DNA of 18,321 nucleotides from Syntrophomonas sp. UBA4807 (GTDB taxonomy: Bacteria > Bacillota > Syntrophomonadia > Syntrophomonadales > Syntrophomonadaceae). Position 1 is the first letter of the stretch. Each line of letters opens with the position of its first letter. The DNA lies in NCBI GenBank assembly GCA_002402575.1, contig DHGD01000121.1, positions 1 to 18,321 of the forward strand, read 5' to 3'. The notes below the pieces were generated by a model. The model was not told the origin of the DNA. It made no database searches and saw nothing but the letters and a program-made list of their open reading frames with translations. Position numbers and translations under genes: made by a program. This document shows positions 7,038 to 14,285 of the stretch, piece by piece.

Positions 7038-7736
7038 ATGTGGATTATATATACCGACCCTCACCACCCCCATATTCCTTTGGAGATCGGATATCGGGTG
7101 ATAAAATCCGCCCGGATCTGCCATGATTATGATCGTATTACCGGGTATTGCCGAGACGGCTGCCCGGATTATGGCTCCGGAGGATGCCCGCCTCATGCGC
7201 CTGCGATTGCAGAGGCAGCGCAAAAAAACCCCCACGCTATTCTCATTTATGCCAGGTTTCTTTCTAGATTCAAACCTGTGGAGATAGCCCGCGATGATTT
7301 CAGTGTGCAGGATAATGTGTTGTCAAATTTTCTTAATCAATTGGGATATGCTGTGATGGCCGATTATAAAGACTATCTGTTTTTTATGACCTGTGGCCAC
7401 TGTCAAGGTTGTGGCGAGGAGGCCTGCAGCTACATACTGGGTGAAGAAAATTGCCGCCACCCACAGCGGCGGGCCTATTCTGTGGCGGGCACCGGGATTG
7501 ATGTGACCGCGACCCTGAAGGATGTGTTTGACATCACCTTGCAGTGGATCCGGGGAGAAAAGCAGGCCGAGTATATAATCAAGGTAATAGGCCTTTTGAG
7601 TCAGGAGGCCGGAATGCCAACCATGATAGGGCAGCAACTGATTGCCGTGATAAACCGCCTGGAGTGTATAAAATGGCCGGTGGGCAGCCCTGAGGCACGA
7701 TGCTTCTTAAAGGCCGCACAAATTGAGGAGGATTGA
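7038..7736 (+). CDS. DUF2284 Cys-rich, predicted metal-binding protein
   Basis: A 232-residue protein of the DUF2284 family, whose function is not established. It has two conserved Cys clusters: CHDYDRITGYCRDGCPDYGS followed by GGCPPHAP (about residues 27-55), and CGHCQGCGEEACSYILGEENC followed by RHPQRRAYSVAGTGIDV (about 118-155). The pattern suggests Fe-S or other metal binding. The start ATG at 7038 is chosen because AGGAGG (7026-7031) lies six bases before it; the longer reading from 6993 would place that site inside the gene. The last 60 residues have no motif I know. No signal peptide or membrane segment. It is followed 38 bases later by the promoter of the cobalamin riboswitch, so it is probably a separate unit. 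Confidence 0.82.
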   Translation: MWIIYTDPHHPHIPLEIGYRVIKSARICHDYDRITGYCRDGCPDYGSGGCPPHAPAIAEAAQKNPHAILIYARFLSRFKPVEIARDDFSVQDNVLSNFLNQLGYAVMADYKDYLFFMTCGHCQGCGEEACSYILGEENCRHPQRRAYSVAGTGIDVTATLKDVFDITLQWIRGEKQAEYIIKVIGLLSQEAGMPTMIGQQLIAVINRLECIKWPVGSPEARCFLKAAQIEED

Positions 7737-7774
7737 GCAGCGAATCATTAGATCGCATATAAAAAACTTTGCTC

Positions 7775-7804
7775 TTGTCACCATTCAGTTGTGGTGTTTA
7801 TAAT
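7775..7804 (+). promoter_or_regulatory. Sigma-A promoter for the cobalamin riboswitch and cobT
   Basis: TTGTCA (7775-7780), an 18-base spacer, then a perfect TATAAT (7799-7804). Transcription should start near 7811-7815, just before the riboswitch. Confidence 0.75.
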
Positions 7805-7820
7805 ATAAAAAACTAACTAC

Positions 7821-7986
7821 GTTTTGTCTCGGGTGCCCCCGCAAGGGGGATAATAGGGAATCAGGTGCAAGACCTGAACGGACCCGCCACTGTGACCGGA
7901 GAGCTTGGAGCCGCCACTGGGAAACTGGGAAGGCAGGCTTTTAATGGTGCGTTTGATCCGGTAGTCAGGAGACCTGCCCGAAAAAC
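7821..7986 (+). promoter_or_regulatory. Cobalamin riboswitch aptamer
   Basis: RNA element that binds adenosylcobalamin or a related corrinoid and controls downstream genes. Diagnostic parts visible: GGTGCCCCCGCAAGGGGG stem-loop then ATAATAGGGAA (7832-7860), the CAGGTGCAAGACCTG hairpin, GCCACTG repeated at 7887 and 7913, and the B12 box TAGTCAGGAGACCTGCC (7962-7978). TCGGG (7829-7833) can pair with CCCGA (7977-7981) to close P1, and GTTTT with AAAAC can extend it past a 3-base bulge. Confidence 0.93.
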
Positions 7987-7990
7987 ATGC

Positions 7991-8020
7991 GGTTGAGAAT
8001 GAAGGCAAAGTTCTCAAGCC
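7991..8020 (+). promoter_or_regulatory. Candidate antiterminator hairpin
   Basis: TTGAGAA (7993-7999) pairs perfectly with TTCTCAA (8011-8017), extended by GG/CC past a one-base bulge. It uses the same bases as the 5' arm of the terminator, so the two cannot form together. It lies immediately after the riboswitch aptamer. Confidence 0.6.
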
Positions 8021-8047
8021 TGACAGGCTTGGGGACTTTTTATTTTT
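8010..8047 (+). terminator. Regulated intrinsic terminator in the cobT leader
   Basis: GTTCTCAAGCC (8010-8020) pairs with GGCTTGGGGAC (8026-8036) over 11 bp with three G-U pairs, 5-base loop, followed by TTTTTATTTTT. It ends 28 bases before the cobT start, so corrinoid binding would be expected to stop transcription here. Confidence 0.88.
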
Positions 8048-8075
8048 GTCGAAAATTAAGAAGGAGGCAGAAGAA

Positions 8076-9131
8076 ATGGAACTATTGAGCGCGACCCTGC
8101 AGCAGATTGGATTACCGGACCTTGAGGCGGCAGAAGCAGCCCAGCAACGCCTGGACAGCCTCACCAAACCGCTGGGCGCCCTGGGGATCATGGAACAGAT
8201 CGTGGTGCGTTTGGCAGCCATACAAGGCCGCGCCATCCCCGATCTAGGAGCGAAAGTGGTTCTGGTCATGGCTGGGGACCATGGAGTAGTGGCGGAAGGA
8301 GTGAGTGCCTATCCCCAGGAAGTAACTCCGCAGATGGTGCTGAATTTCCTCAACAATGGGGCGGCTATTAATGTCTTGGCTGATTATACCGGGGCCAGGG
8401 TGGTAGTCACCGATGTAGGGGTTCTGGGCCCGGCTATACAGCATCCCAACCTGAATGTGCGCAAGGTCAGGGAGGGAACACGCAATATGGCCCGGGAAGC
8501 GGCTATGACTGAAGAGGAGGCAGTAGCCGCCATAGAGGTTGGCATCGAAACCGTGCAGGCGGAAATTGATGGCGGAGCCACCCTGATAGCCACTGGGGAA
8601 ATGGGCATAGGCAACACCACTCCCAGCAGTGCCATCCTGGCTGCTTACAGCGGGGTAGGTTTGGATATAATAACCGGTCGCGGTACCGGACTGAATGATA
8701 GTGGGCGCCAGAAGAAGATTAAGGTTATCGAGCAGGCCCTGTCTCTGCACCGGCCCAATCCCGACCGGCCTCTGGAGGTTCTGGCCAAAGTGGGCGGACT
8801 GGAGATCGCCGCATTAACCGGAGTCATCATAGGTGCTGCGGCACGCCGTGTACCGGTGGTTATAGACGGGTTCATCTCCACTGCCGCCGCCCTCTTGGCC
8901 TGCAAAATGGACCAACGCTGCAATTATTTCATCTTTGCCTCCCATCTGTCACAGGAGCCCGGACATCGCATCATGTTGGAATACATGGGCCTGCAGCCGA
9001 TTTTACACCTGGATTTGCGTGTGGGGGAGGGAACCGGCGCGGTTTTGACCTTTCCTATCTTCGAGGCTGCAGTAAAATTGACCAAAGAGATGGCCACCTT
9101 CGGTGAAGCCGGGGTCTCCAACAGAGCATAA
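8076..9131 (+). CDS. cobT: Nicotinate-nucleotide--dimethylbenzimidazole phosphoribosyltransferase
   Basis: Transfers ribose-phosphate from nicotinate mononucleotide to the lower-ligand base (such as dimethylbenzimidazole), giving the alpha-ribazole phosphate of the cobalamin nucleotide loop. The 351-residue protein is full length and collinear with the family: LTKPLGALG near the start, VMAGDHGVVAEGVSAYPQEV, TGEMGIGNTTPSSA, GRGTGLND, and the C-terminal SHLSQEPGHR and RVGEGTGA with catalytic Glu318. The ATG at 8076 is preceded by AAGGAGG; a TTG-started extension from 8046 would lie in the terminator U-run and is rejected. It is under the cobalamin riboswitch, and is separated from the other cob genes by dinB. 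Confidence 0.97.
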   Translation: MELLSATLQQIGLPDLEAAEAAQQRLDSLTKPLGALGIMEQIVVRLAAIQGRAIPDLGAKVVLVMAGDHGVVAEGVSAYPQEVTPQMVLNFLNNGAAINVLADYTGARVVVTDVGVLGPAIQHPNLNVRKVREGTRNMAREAAMTEEEAVAAIEVGIETVQAEIDGGATLIATGEMGIGNTTPSSAILAAYSGVGLDIITGRGTGLNDSGRQKKIKVIEQALSLHRPNPDRPLEVLAKVGGLEIAALTGVIIGAAARRVPVVIDGFISTAAALLACKMDQRCNYFIFASHLSQEPGHRIMLEYMGLQPILHLDLRVGEGTGAVLTFPIFEAAVKLTKEMATFGEAGVSNRA

Positions 9132-9162
9132 AGGGGGACGCTTTCCTTGTGTCATTTTTTAA
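9131..9162 (+). terminator. Possible weak terminator after cobT
   Basis: AAGGGGG can pair with TTTCCTT (four Watson-Crick, three G-U pairs) around ACGC, followed by GTGTCATTTTTTAATTT. The stem is weak, so the call is tentative. Confidence 0.3.
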
Positions 9163-9721
9163 TTTACTGGAGAATTGCTGACAATGGGTACCACTTCAAA
9201 TGTTGACGCAGGCGGCTTTTATGCAGTGTATTATTATATTACCCCTCCAATTCAGAGCAAGATTATGCGGCTCATAAATTTCATGAGAATAATCTGACAG
9301 ATAAGTCCGTTCCCAGCTCTGCAGCGGGCAGATATCGCGCCTAACCGGAGTAGCTATCAATATCGTGAAAAGAGCATGATTTATTGCTCCTTCCAACTTG
9401 CGGCATTTTTAGGGCTCCGGCTGGGTTATAATATATACTGAAGATTCACCAATGCAACCGCTGGATTTGGAGAAAAGTGCTATTGCTTATACAAATCACG
9501 GAGATGAAAATGTGCTGGTTAAGGTGCCGATTTAAGTTTTAATGATCGACCATCACAAAATCTTTTTTATCGTCCATGTGGGACCGGACCTTCCAGGCTG
9601 AATACCGCCGTCAGATAGCCAGCGAAAAGAAAAATTAAGAGTTTATAAGCAGTTGGAACCCGGGATAAAACCAAAAGTTTTAAAAGTCATTATATTAGGT
9701 CATTGCTGTGGGAAAGTAAAT
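9163..9721. other. Gene-poor stretch between cobT and dinB
   Basis: About 560 bases of lower GC than the cob genes, with no gene I can support. A 27-codon frame at 9452-9535 (MQPLDLEKSAIAYTNHGDEN...) follows TATAATATATACT (9427-9439) but lacks a ribosome binding site and a recognisable family. A further short frame opening MIDHHKIFFIVHVGPD at 9541 breaks and seems to continue in another frame as TFQAEYRRQIASEKKN, which could be a decayed small gene. No SOS (GAAC-N4-GTTC) box was seen upstream of dinB. Confidence 0.5.
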
Positions 9722-10897
9722 ATGGCAGCTTATAGTGAACATTCCCTCCATATAATTCATTGCGATCTGGACGCTTTCTATGCTGCAGTGGAGCAACATG
9801 ACGAACCAGCTCTGCGGGGAAAGCCTGTGATAGTCGGAGGTTCGGCAGACTCTCGGGGAGTTGTTTCAACTTGCTCATACGAAGCCAGAAAATTCGGGGT
9901 ACGCTCCGCCATGCCTATAGCTCAGGCCCGGCGCTTATGCCCGCAGGGGATATTTCTGCCCGTGCGTATGAAGCGCTACCTAGAGGTGTCCCAGCAGGTT
10001 TTTGGCATTCTCTCCACCTATTCTCCCCTTATGGAGCCATTGTCCATAGACGAGGCTTTTCTCGATGTCAGCGGGACAGAGAAGCTCTTTGGCGCCCCGG
10101 TGGAAATTGGAAAGAAAATCAAATATAGGGTCAAAACCGAATTGGGTGTAACAATTTCAGTCGGAATTTCCTATAACAAATTTTTAGCCAAACTGGCCTC
10201 TGAACTGGACAAACCCGACGGTCTGTTTGTTATTCCGCATGATAAAGCCCTAAAAATACTATATCCTCTACCGGTTACCCGCCTTTGGGGTGTGGGCGAA
10301 AAAGCCCGGCAGGATCTTGAGCAACTGGGCCTTAAAAAAATAGGTGATATACAGGATCTCCCTGAGGGGTGGCTGTCAGCCAGGCTGGGCAGCAGTGGAC
10401 AGCATTATTGGGAATTAGCCCGGGGTATAGACAGGCGATCGGTTGAAATTAATGAGAAACGCAAATCTTTGGGCAGGGAGACCACGTTTGCTGAAGACAT
10501 TGACGATATTCCTGTCTTAAAAAGCACGTTGGCTTTATTTTCTGCGGAATTGTGCCGTAAACTCCGTCGCGATAAGCTTTATTGTTCAACAGTAACCCTT
10601 AAACTGCGCTATAATAGCTTCAAAACCGTTACCCGCAGCCGTACCATCGCCCCTAGCCATGCCGACATGGTGATCGGTCAAGTGGCCGACGAATTGCTGT
10701 ATAAGAGTTATACGGGGAATCACCCTATACGTCTGATCGGACTCAGCCTGGGGAGATTATTACCGGTGCCAGATTGGGAACAGGGAGGCCTGTTTGAGGA
10801 AGCTTATAAGTATGAAGAAATTGACCGGATAATGGACCAAATACGCCAGCGCTTTGGCTCCCGGGTTATACAGCGTGGCAATCAATTAAACACTTAA
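9722..10897 (+). CDS. dinB: DNA polymerase IV (Y family)
   Basis: Error-prone translesion polymerase. The 391-residue protein shows the Y-family palm with catalytic residues in IIHCDLDAFYAAVEQ (about residues 11-25) and EPLSIDEAFLDVSG (SIDEA motif), VSTCSYEARKFGVRSAM of the finger, KLASELDKPDG, the helix-hairpin-helix region LPVTRLWGVGEK, and a little-finger domain from about residue 240. The ATG at 9722 is preferred because the longer reading from TTG 9653 adds a region unlike the family; the ribosome binding site (GGGAAAG) is modest. The last residues (GGLFEEAYKYEEIDRIMDQI) resemble the C-terminal tail of DinB, which in the family can end with a sliding-clamp-binding motif such as QLxLF; QGGLF is the nearest match. 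It sits between cobT and cobB with no functional link to cobalamin. Confidence 0.96.
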   Translation: MAAYSEHSLHIIHCDLDAFYAAVEQHDEPALRGKPVIVGGSADSRGVVSTCSYEARKFGVRSAMPIAQARRLCPQGIFLPVRMKRYLEVSQQVFGILSTYSPLMEPLSIDEAFLDVSGTEKLFGAPVEIGKKIKYRVKTELGVTISVGISYNKFLAKLASELDKPDGLFVIPHDKALKILYPLPVTRLWGVGEKARQDLEQLGLKKIGDIQDLPEGWLSARLGSSGQHYWELARGIDRRSVEINEKRKSLGRETTFAEDIDDIPVLKSTLALFSAELCRKLRRDKLYCSTVTLKLRYNSFKTVTRSRTIAPSHADMVIGQVADELLYKSYTGNHPIRLIGLSLGRLLPVPDWEQGGLFEEAYKYEEIDRIMDQIRQRFGSRVIQRGNQLNT

Positions 10898-10957
10898 ATG
10901 ACCGTTTGATACCAATACCTCGGTAAGATATCGCTAAATTGCAATTGAATCAAAAAA

Positions 10958-10994
10958 TGACACAAGGGAAACGTCGAAACGTCCCCGCGTGTCA
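10958..10994. repeat. Imperfect palindrome between dinB and cobB, REP-like
   Basis: TGACAC (10958-10963) and GTGTCA (10989-10994) flank an inner stem in which GGG and ACGT pair with ACGT and CCC around CGAA. The layout (outer TGACAC/GTGTCA, inner GGGA...TCCC) resembles short dispersed palindromes I recall from related anaerobic Firmicutes. Only one copy is in this window, so calling it a repeat family member is inference. No U-run follows. Confidence 0.4.
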
Positions 10995-11073
10995 CAACCC
11001 CGTGCTGCGTGGGTGGATCACCTGTTAGACGGGTGGTGCTGATTGAAGTATTGGTCTGACTGGAGTGTGAAGA

Positions 11074-12444
11074 ATGCAATACCCCCGTGTGATGATCGCT
11101 GGTGTCCATAGCGGCAGCGGAAAAACCACCTTATCACTAGGCTTAATGGCAGCCCTGCGTAGGCGCGGAATTGAAGTGCAGCCCTTCAAGGTGGGTCCGG
11201 ACTATATCGATTCTGGTCTGCACACCCGTGCCTGCGGGCGTTGTTCCCATAACCTGGACAGTTGGATGATGACGCCCGAGGTGATGGACACGGTTTTTGC
11301 CAAGAATGCCGCTTCGACTGAGATCTCTATAATAGAAGGCGTTATGGGGCTCTTCGATGGTTTCCGCGGAGAGCGTGTCGCCGGCAGCAGCGCTCAGGTG
11401 GCTCTAATGCTCAAGGCCCCGGTTGTCCTGGTGGTGCATGTCAACAACATGTCGCAGAGCTGCGTGGCCCTTGTCAAAGGATTTATGGAATATGAGCCGG
11501 GAGTGGAAATTAAGGGAGTGATTCTCAATCATGCCTCAGCATTCCATCAGGAATGGGTAGCCCCCAATCTGGAAGCTGAATTGGGAGTTAAAGTACTGGG
11601 ATGTGTGCCCCAGCAGGATTCCATAGCCATCCCCGAGCGGCATTTGGGGCTTCTGCCCGCCGATGAACAAGGAGAATTAGCCCTTCATCTCGACAAACTG
11701 GCCGACCTTGTTGAAGCTTACCTGGACATTGAAGCAGTGCTGGCCCTGGCCCGAGAAGCCTCACCGCTTGATTTATATTGGCACTCACCTCCTGTTGCTA
11801 CTGTGACGACTATCGGAGTGGCCCGGGATGCTGCCTTCAGTTTTTATTATCAGGATAGTCTGGACTACCTCAACGAACTGGGAGCAGAGATAAAGTACTT
11901 CAGCCCGTTGCACGATGCCTCCTTGCCCGCAGTGGATGGAATATACATAGGGGGCGGCTTCCCGGAGATGTTTCTGCCCCAATTAAGCGGCAACAATAGC
12001 ATGAAAAGATCCATTCAGGAGGCCCACCAACTGGGAATGCCGATTTTGGCCGAATGCGGCGGACTGATGTATCTGACTCGGACCCTTCAGGATTGGGAAG
12101 GGCATTCCTGGCCTGGGGTGGGAGTAGTACCGGCGGATACAGTCATGACCAGAAAATTGCAGGAACTCGGTTATATTGAAGCTACCGCCCTGCAGGATTC
12201 AGTTATGGCAGAACAGGGCGATGTGGTGCGGGGCCATGAGTTCCATTATTCTGCTTTGAAGGGACTTGGCCCCGAGCAAAAGGCATTCCAGCTGGAAGGC
12301 GGCATGAGCAGGGGAACACGCCGGGACGGATATGCCGAAGGCTCTCTGGTGGCCTCTTATTTGCACCTGCAACTGCGTGCCAACCCGGCTGCAGCCAGGC
12401 GCTTTGTGGAGGCTTGCATTAGCTACCGCCACCGGAATCGTTAG
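11074..12444 (+). CDS. cobB: Cobyrinate a,c-diamide synthase
   Basis: ATP-dependent, glutamine-using amidation of the a and c side chains of cobyrinate (CbiA in the anaerobic pathway). The 456-residue protein has an N-terminal ATP-binding domain with the P-loop GVHSGSGKTT (residues 10-19), FKVGPDYIDS and IIEGVMGLFDG, and a C-terminal class I glutamine amidotransferase domain with GGGFPEMF, the nucleophile Cys328 in LAECGGLMYL, GHEFHYS, and His in SYLHLQL. Length is normal. GGAG precedes the ATG. It heads the main cob cluster, with no riboswitch in its own leader; the gap to the cbiD fragment is 51 bases. Confidence 0.96.
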   Translation: MQYPRVMIAGVHSGSGKTTLSLGLMAALRRRGIEVQPFKVGPDYIDSGLHTRACGRCSHNLDSWMMTPEVMDTVFAKNAASTEISIIEGVMGLFDGFRGERVAGSSAQVALMLKAPVVLVVHVNNMSQSCVALVKGFMEYEPGVEIKGVILNHASAFHQEWVAPNLEAELGVKVLGCVPQQDSIAIPERHLGLLPADEQGELALHLDKLADLVEAYLDIEAVLALAREASPLDLYWHSPPVATVTTIGVARDAAFSFYYQDSLDYLNELGAEIKYFSPLHDASLPAVDGIYIGGGFPEMFLPQLSGNNSMKRSIQEAHQLGMPILAECGGLMYLTRTLQDWEGHSWPGVGVVPADTVMTRKLQELGYIEATALQDSVMAEQGDVVRGHEFHYSALKGLGPEQKAFQLEGGMSRGTRRDGYAEGSLVASYLHLQLRANPAAARRFVEACISYRHRNR

Positions 12445-12495
12445 CCCCAAACAGCTGTCCGGTGTTGATAATGGCGTGATCGGGAGGTGGAGGCC

Positions 12496-12642
12496 ATGAA
12501 GGCCATGCGATGGGGGTATTCAACCGGCACCTGCGCAGCGGCGGGCAGCAAAGCGGCCCTAATCAGGCTTCTGCAGAACCGTTCGGTTGAATCAGTACGG
12601 ATAGAGCTGCCCGACGGCCATCTTGTGGAAATCCAAAGTTAG
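12496..12642 (+). pseudogene. cbiD: Truncated cbiD (first 48 codons)
   Basis: CbiD methylates C1 of the ring in the anaerobic pathway and is normally about 350-380 residues. Here GGGAGGTGG and an ATG start a frame reading MKAMRWGYSTGTCAAAGSKA and ending IELPDGHLVEIQS before TAG. This matches only the conserved CbiD N-terminus (GYSTGTCAAAGSKAAL). The rest of the gene is absent. The break falls near 12630-12640, after which a different frame reads like the C-terminus of another gene. The start and ribosome binding site are well kept, suggesting a recent loss. Confidence 0.85.
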
Positions 12643-12701
12643 TGAACAGCATTGCAGAGCTTGTGAAATACATATCTACCAGGAAAGGGTGCTTATCATG
12701 A
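12630..12701 (+). pseudogene. Probable C-terminal remnant of a deleted cob gene, possibly cbiJ
   Basis: In the frame starting 12630 the bases read NPKLVNSIAELVKYISTRKG then CLS and stop at TGA (12699-12701), which overlaps the cbiX ATG (12698-12700) as ATGA. Such overlaps are usual between genes of an operon, so this frame was probably a real gene end. The sequence resembles the last residues of precorrin-6A reductases (CbiJ/CobK: YP-x-V-x-S-x-x-E-L), but 20 residues are too few for a firm family call. Confidence 0.45.
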
Positions 12702-13087
12702 AAAGCGGTGTGATTTTAATCGCGCACGGCAGCCGCCGCAGTGAGGCCACCGCGGAGATGCTCAATCTGGCCCACCAGGTGCAGGAGGCCAACCCCTTTG
12801 TGATTTATGAAGTGGCATTCATGCAATTCGGCAGCCCCGACATTAAGTCAGCAGTATCCAGCTTGATATCCCAGGGGGTTAATCGCATAGTGGCAGTACC
12901 GTTGTTCTTAATTACCGGCAACCATGTTACCCAGGACATACCCGGGGAGCTGTCCAGCCTGAAAGCGGCTTACCCAGCTGTCGAGTTCATCTTGGCCCGC
13001 CATTTCGCCGGGCACCCGGCCTTGGCGCAGATCATCCAGGATCGCATCTCTGAGGCTTTTTTGGAAGGCGAGGCGGTGGGAGGATGA
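12698..13087 (+). CDS. cbiX: Sirohydrochlorin cobaltochelatase, short CbiX form
   Basis: Inserts cobalt into sirohydrochlorin at the start of the anaerobic pathway. The 129-residue protein is the short, probably dimeric type. It has both metal-binding histidines: His10 in LIAHGSR and His76 in FLITGNHVTQDIP. No His-rich tail or Fe-S motif is present. The ATG at 12698 is preferred over a reading from 12623, which runs through the deletion scar; AGGAAAGG precedes it. Its end overlaps cbiC by ATGA. The gene is intact although most of the steps that follow it in the pathway are missing here. A related SirB-type role for siroheme cannot be excluded. Confidence 0.9.
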   Translation: MKSGVILIAHGSRRSEATAEMLNLAHQVQEANPFVIYEVAFMQFGSPDIKSAVSSLISQGVNRIVAVPLFLITGNHVTQDIPGELSSLKAAYPAVEFILARHFAGHPALAQIIQDRISEAFLEGEAVGG

Positions 13088-13708
13088 ACATAATCTGGAA
13101 CCCGCAGGAGATAGAGAACCGTAGTATGGAGATAATCGAAACATTTCTGCCTGGCTGGGATTTCTCACCCCTGGAAAGACAGGTCGTCAAAAGGGTAATC
13201 CACACCAGCGGCGATCCTGATATCATAAAATTGCTGCGCTTTCATCCCCGGGCGGTGCAATCCGGATGGACTGCACTCAGGGGAGGCGCCTCGGTTTTTA
13301 CCGATGTGAACATGCTCAAAGCGGGGATTAATGCCGCCCGCTTGTCGGCTTTGGGGGGCAGGTACACTGCTCCATCAATGAAGCCCCGACCATCGATAAT
13401 GCCCACAGATGGAACATTACTGCGCGGCAGCCGCAATGCGCCAGTATGGCAGCCGATTGGACGGAGCGGTGGCAGCCATCGGCAACGCCCCCACCGCTCT
13501 TTTCGAGGTTCTAAAGATGAGCCGGCAGGGCATTTGCCGACCTGCTCTAGTGGTAGGAACTCCGGTTGGCTTTGTCGGAGCCGCCGAATCCAAGGATTTG
13601 TTGGCGGAGCAGACTGAACTGCCTTATATCAGCCTGGTGGGCATCCGGGGCGGCAGCTCGATAGCGGTTAGTGTTATCAATGCCCTGCTATACAGCGAGG
13701 GGGTTTAG
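13084..13708 (+). pseudogene. cbiC: cbiC, precorrin-8X methylmutase, broken by two single-base deletions
   Basis: CbiC moves the C11 methyl group to C12, giving cobyrinate. The CbiC sequence is continuous only if the frame is changed twice. Frame 1 from ATG 13084 to about 13358 ends FTDVNMLKAGINAARLSALG; then VHCSINEAPTIDNAHRWNIT in another frame to about 13421; then AAAAMRQYGSRLDG, AIGNAPTALFEVLK, VVGTPVGFVGAAESK and GIRGGSS to TAG at 13706. Each break needs one added base: the first in a run of six G (13353-13358), the second within 13419-13426. With both added the gene is 627 bases, 208 codons plus stop, the normal size. Either the gene is dead or the assembly has errors; homopolymer error could explain only the first. 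Confidence 0.9.
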
Positions 13709-13709
13709 C

Positions 13710-14285
13710 ATGTTGGAGACAATCATGGTCCTGGGAGGGAGCAGCAGCGGCAAGAGCGCTTTTGCTGAAGAGGTGGCCCGGGAAATGGAATCATTTTATA
13801 ATTGCGACGTTTTCTATCTAGCCACCGGCATCGGCTGTGACACGGAATTCAAAGAGCGCATCAAGAAACATCAAGACAGACGCCCGGAACACTGGCACAC
13901 CGTAGAAGAACCTTGCGGTTTGGCAGAGGCCTTGCAGAACTGGAGACATCATCCCAGTATCATCCTGGTGGATTCCATCGGCACCTGGGTTACAAACCTG
14001 ATTTATGCCGGGGATTGGCAGCCCGAAACGCTCTGGTCGCCGCAACACGAACAGGCCTGTTTGGACCAGGTTATAAATTTTATTAATATCTGGCCACAGC
14101 TCAGCGGGGCCTTGATTATGGTAGCCGATGAGGTGGGTATGGGTATTGTGCCAGAATACCCCGATGCCCGCGTATTCCGGGACTTAAATGGCAGGTTCAA
14201 CCAGATGCTGGCGGCAGCGTCGAATCAGGTCTATTTCGTGGTGGCGGGCATAGCCCGGCGCCTTAAGGGAGGGGGAGCCAGGTGA
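13710..14285 (+). CDS. cobU: Adenosylcobinamide kinase / adenosylcobinamide-phosphate guanylyltransferase
   Basis: Phosphorylates adenosylcobinamide and then attaches GMP, activating it for nucleotide-loop assembly; also used in salvage. The 191-residue protein has the P-loop GGSSSGKS (residues 9-16), the RIKKHQDRRPEHWHTVEEP segment with the likely guanylylated histidine (His54), DSIGTWVTNLI, and the C-terminal EVGMGIVPEYPDARVFRDLN signature. ATG 13710 is chosen over an upstream reading inside cbiC; GAGGGGG precedes it. The gene begins one base after cbiC and its stop overlaps the cobQ start (GTGA). In the conserved stretch before EVGMG the usual Asn is Asp (ADEVGMG), a mild change. Confidence 0.96.
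   Translation: MLETIMVLGGSSSGKSAFAEEVAREMESFYNCDVFYLATGIGCDTEFKERIKKHQDRRPEHWHTVEEPCGLAEALQNWRHHPSIILVDSIGTWVTNLIYAGDWQPETLWSPQHEQACLDQVINFINIWPQLSGALIMVADEVGMGIVPEYPDARVFRDLNGRFNQMLAAASNQVYFVVAGIARRLKGGGAR

Noticed and set aside
7817..8269. 150-codon minus-strand ORF
   Set aside because: Antisense to the riboswitch and the start of cobT; no support as a protein.
9196..9396. 66-codon minus-strand ORF between cobT and dinB
   Set aside because: TTG start without a ribosome binding site and no recognisable sequence.
9480..9721. SOS (LexA) operator upstream of dinB
   Set aside because: No GAAC-N4-GTTC match was found.
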